Shown here one piece after another: positions 4,665 to 5,500 of a DNA stretch of 5,500 nucleotides. The stretch spans positions 1-5,500 of the forward strand of contig CAJGCZ010000083.1 of NCBI GenBank assembly GCA_904501975.1, in the 5' to 3' direction. The DNA comes from an uncultured Akkermansia sp. (lineage in GTDB: Bacteria > Verrucomicrobiota > Verrucomicrobiia > Verrucomicrobiales > Akkermansiaceae). Numbering within the stretch: position 1 is the first letter of the stretch; the number at the start of each line of letters is the position of its first letter. The notes below the pieces were generated by a model that did no database searches, was not told where the DNA came from, and was given only the letters and a program-made list of their open reading frames with translations. Position numbers and translations under genes: made by a program.

Positions 4665-5093
4665 TCAGTTCTCAGAGCTGTTGCTCTCAACCTCACCGAA
4701 CTCACCTTTGCGGATACGACCCATGTAGCTGTTCACATTGCGAATCCATGTGCTCGTGCTTTTGCAATACACACGAGCAATTTGCGGTACGGTGGTACGA
4801 CCTTTCTCGCGGTATTTAGCAAGCAAACGAGCGAGGTCTTGAACGCAATCTTCCTTGGACGCATACTTACGCTGCCCCTTTTTACCCATGATTCCGGCAA
4901 GATTGTTCTTGCGGCGGGCGGCGCTGGAAGTTGCATTGGCTGATTCATGGCGAATAATCGCCTCCATTAACACGGGGTCCACACCATGTTTCGCGGCCGC
5001 ATCATTGATGGCAGGGCGCAGAGCCGTCACGTTGTCGGCCATCGCGCTGCACACCAGCATAATGCCGGTCAGAATTGTCAGGATAGATCTCAT
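4665..5093 (-). CDS. Small secreted lysozyme/glucosaminidase-like protein
   Basis: The product is 142 residues from the ATG at 5093. Residues 1-19 are a signal peptide (ILTILTGIMLVCSAMA). The mature part shows the pattern of glucosaminidase (GH73-like) and SLT-type lysozyme folds: HGVDPVLMEAIIRHES, with E50 the likely catalytic glutamate, then KNNLAGIMG (62-70), KYASKEDCVQDLARLLAKY (76-94), TVPQIARVYC (101-110) and W116 followed by VNSYMGRI. Proteins with this fold cut the glycan strands of peptidoglycan; whether this one is a glucosaminidase or a lytic transglycosylase cannot be told, and it is short with no cell-wall-binding domain. An in-frame ATG at 5135 would add 14 residues but overlaps the -35 box, so 5093 is chosen. 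No Shine-Dalgarno is visible. It is a single gene with its own promoter and terminator. Confidence 0.75.
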   Translation of the reverse strand: MRSILTILTGIMLVCSAMADNVTALRPAINDAAAKHGVDPVLMEAIIRHESANATSSAARRKNNLAGIMGKKGQRKYASKEDCVQDLARLLAKYREKGRTTVPQIARVYCKSTSTWIRNVNSYMGRIRKGEFGEVESNSSEN

Positions 5094-5102
5094 GCGCGGG
5101 CG

Positions 5103-5131
5103 AGCATACAGGACGAATATCAGTTTGTCAA
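5103..5131 (-). promoter_or_regulatory. Sigma70-type promoter of the lysozyme-like gene
   Basis: On the minus strand: perfect -35 TTGACA (5131-5126), a 17-nt spacer, -10 TATGCT (5108-5103). The ATG at 5093 starts 9 nt after the -10 box, exactly as for the SurA-like gene, implying a leader of only a few bases. The -35 box overlaps the alternative upstream ATG at 5135. Confidence 0.75.
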
Positions 5132-5184
5132 TCATAAAATATTACATTTTTCCTGATTTTTAAGAAAAAGAAATAAAAAGTAAG

Positions 5185-5358
5185 ATTTTTGGTTTTTGAT
5201 TTTGGATTTAAAATTGAGGTAGCAGCGCCGCAAGGCATGGCAGAGCTACGCCAAACTTACCGCCCGCGTCTTAAAGCGAGGAGCGTGAACGGTGGCGCCG
5301 GCTTTGCTCTTTCCTGCGACCGGCTGGGAGCCGAATTCTACAAATCAAAAATCAAAAG
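5185..5358. repeat. Second intergenic cassette with heptad-repeat inverted arms
   Basis: The left arm (5185-5210) consists of degenerate 7-mers (TTTTTGG, TTTTTGA, TTTTGGA). The right arm (5340-5358) is the inverted form (AAATCAAAAATCAAAAG). The GC-rich interior starts with GGTAGCAGCGC, like GGTAGCACCGC in the cassette at 2008-2142, and contains a GTAGC/GCTAC pair (5219-5256). No credible gene is enclosed. It abuts the element end at 5362. Confidence 0.55.
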
Positions 5359-5361
5359 TTC

Positions 5362-5500
5362 TGTTAAAGTTTTTAGTTGATAGCCCCACAAATAGCAATT
5401 TGTGGGGTTCATTGATGTGAGCGCAGCGAACGGAATTCAAGAGTCCGGAGGACGACAGACACATAGCCGGGGGCGCAAGCCCCCGGTATGGGGAAAAGAA
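5362..5500. mobile_element. End of a second palindromic element copy, cut by the window edge
   Basis: It begins with TGTTAAAGTTTTTAGTTGAT (5362-5381), identical to the reverse complement of 1003-1022. The alignment continues to 5443 with 8 mismatches over 82 positions by eye, covering the AGCCCCACAAAT palindrome and the GTGAGCGCAGCGAACGGAAT block. Beyond that the sequence diverges to a different GC-rich hairpin. It is inverted relative to the copy at 566-1022. The other end lies outside the window. Confidence 0.65.
5467..5486. repeat. GC-rich hairpin with GCAA tetraloop
   Basis: A perfect 8-bp stem CCGGGGGC/GCCCCCGG closed by GCAA, a GNRA-type tetraloop. It is REP-like and lies inside the second element copy, at roughly the position occupied by the AGCCCGGGG hairpin in the first copy. 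Confidence 0.7.

Noticed and set aside
5094..5135. ATG start at 5135 for the lysozyme-like protein
   Set aside because: It overlaps the TTGACA -35 box; the signal peptide begins cleanly at the ATG at 5093.
1..5500. tRNA, rRNA or known riboswitch
   Set aside because: No cloverleaf with tRNA consensus loops, no rRNA-like conserved stretch and no recognisable riboswitch core was seen on either strand by eye.

Overview
The window holds four protein genes separated by unusually rich, repeat-laden intergenic DNA; roughly 40% of it is non-coding. The genes are GC-rich, three of the four products carry Sec-type signal peptides, and the layout suggests a Gram-negative, envelope-bearing bacterium. The protein style (SurA-like foldase, YkuD L,D-transpeptidase, class V aminotransferase) together with GC-rich REP-like hairpins fits a host-associated member of the Verrucomicrobiota/PVC group. 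That is an impression, not a proven assignment; no rRNA or other phylogenetic marker is present.

Layout. 1-224: AT-rich DNA with no supported gene. 225-1170: a repeat island. It contains three copies of a modular hairpin array (short perfect stems, mostly with 3-nt loops, joined by the 8-mer GTGATATT or its complement AATATCAC). Between copies 2 and 3 sits a 457-bp nearly palindromic element with 20-bp terminal inverted repeats and nested REP-like hairpins. 1241-2002 (+): secreted L,D-transpeptidase, with a clear promoter directly after the repeats. 2008-2142: intergenic repeat cassette with heptad-repeat arms that contains the terminator of the convergent gene. 2154-3176 (-): SurA-like periplasmic peptidyl-prolyl isomerase. 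3177-3304: divergent promoter region. 3305-4393 (+): PLP-dependent class V aminotransferase, followed by a strong terminator at 4467-4491. 4394-4664: a series of hairpins, including a strong terminator for the last gene. 4665-5093 (-): small secreted lysozyme/glucosaminidase-like protein. 5185-5358: second heptad-arm cassette. 5362-5500: one end of a second copy of the palindromic element, inverted relative to the first and cut by the window edge.

Functionally, three products act outside the cytoplasm on peptidoglycan or envelope proteins: a cross-linking transpeptidase, a foldase for outer-membrane or secreted proteins, and a putative glycan hydrolase. The aminotransferase is metabolic (glyoxylate/serine/alanine type). 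Each gene appears to be its own transcription unit. Two of the promoters put the -10 box exactly 9 nt before the ATG, implying leaderless or nearly leaderless mRNAs.

The most unusual content is non-coding: the GTGATATT-linked hairpin arrays, the palindromic element that interrupts them, and the inverted element ends that bracket the whole four-gene block.
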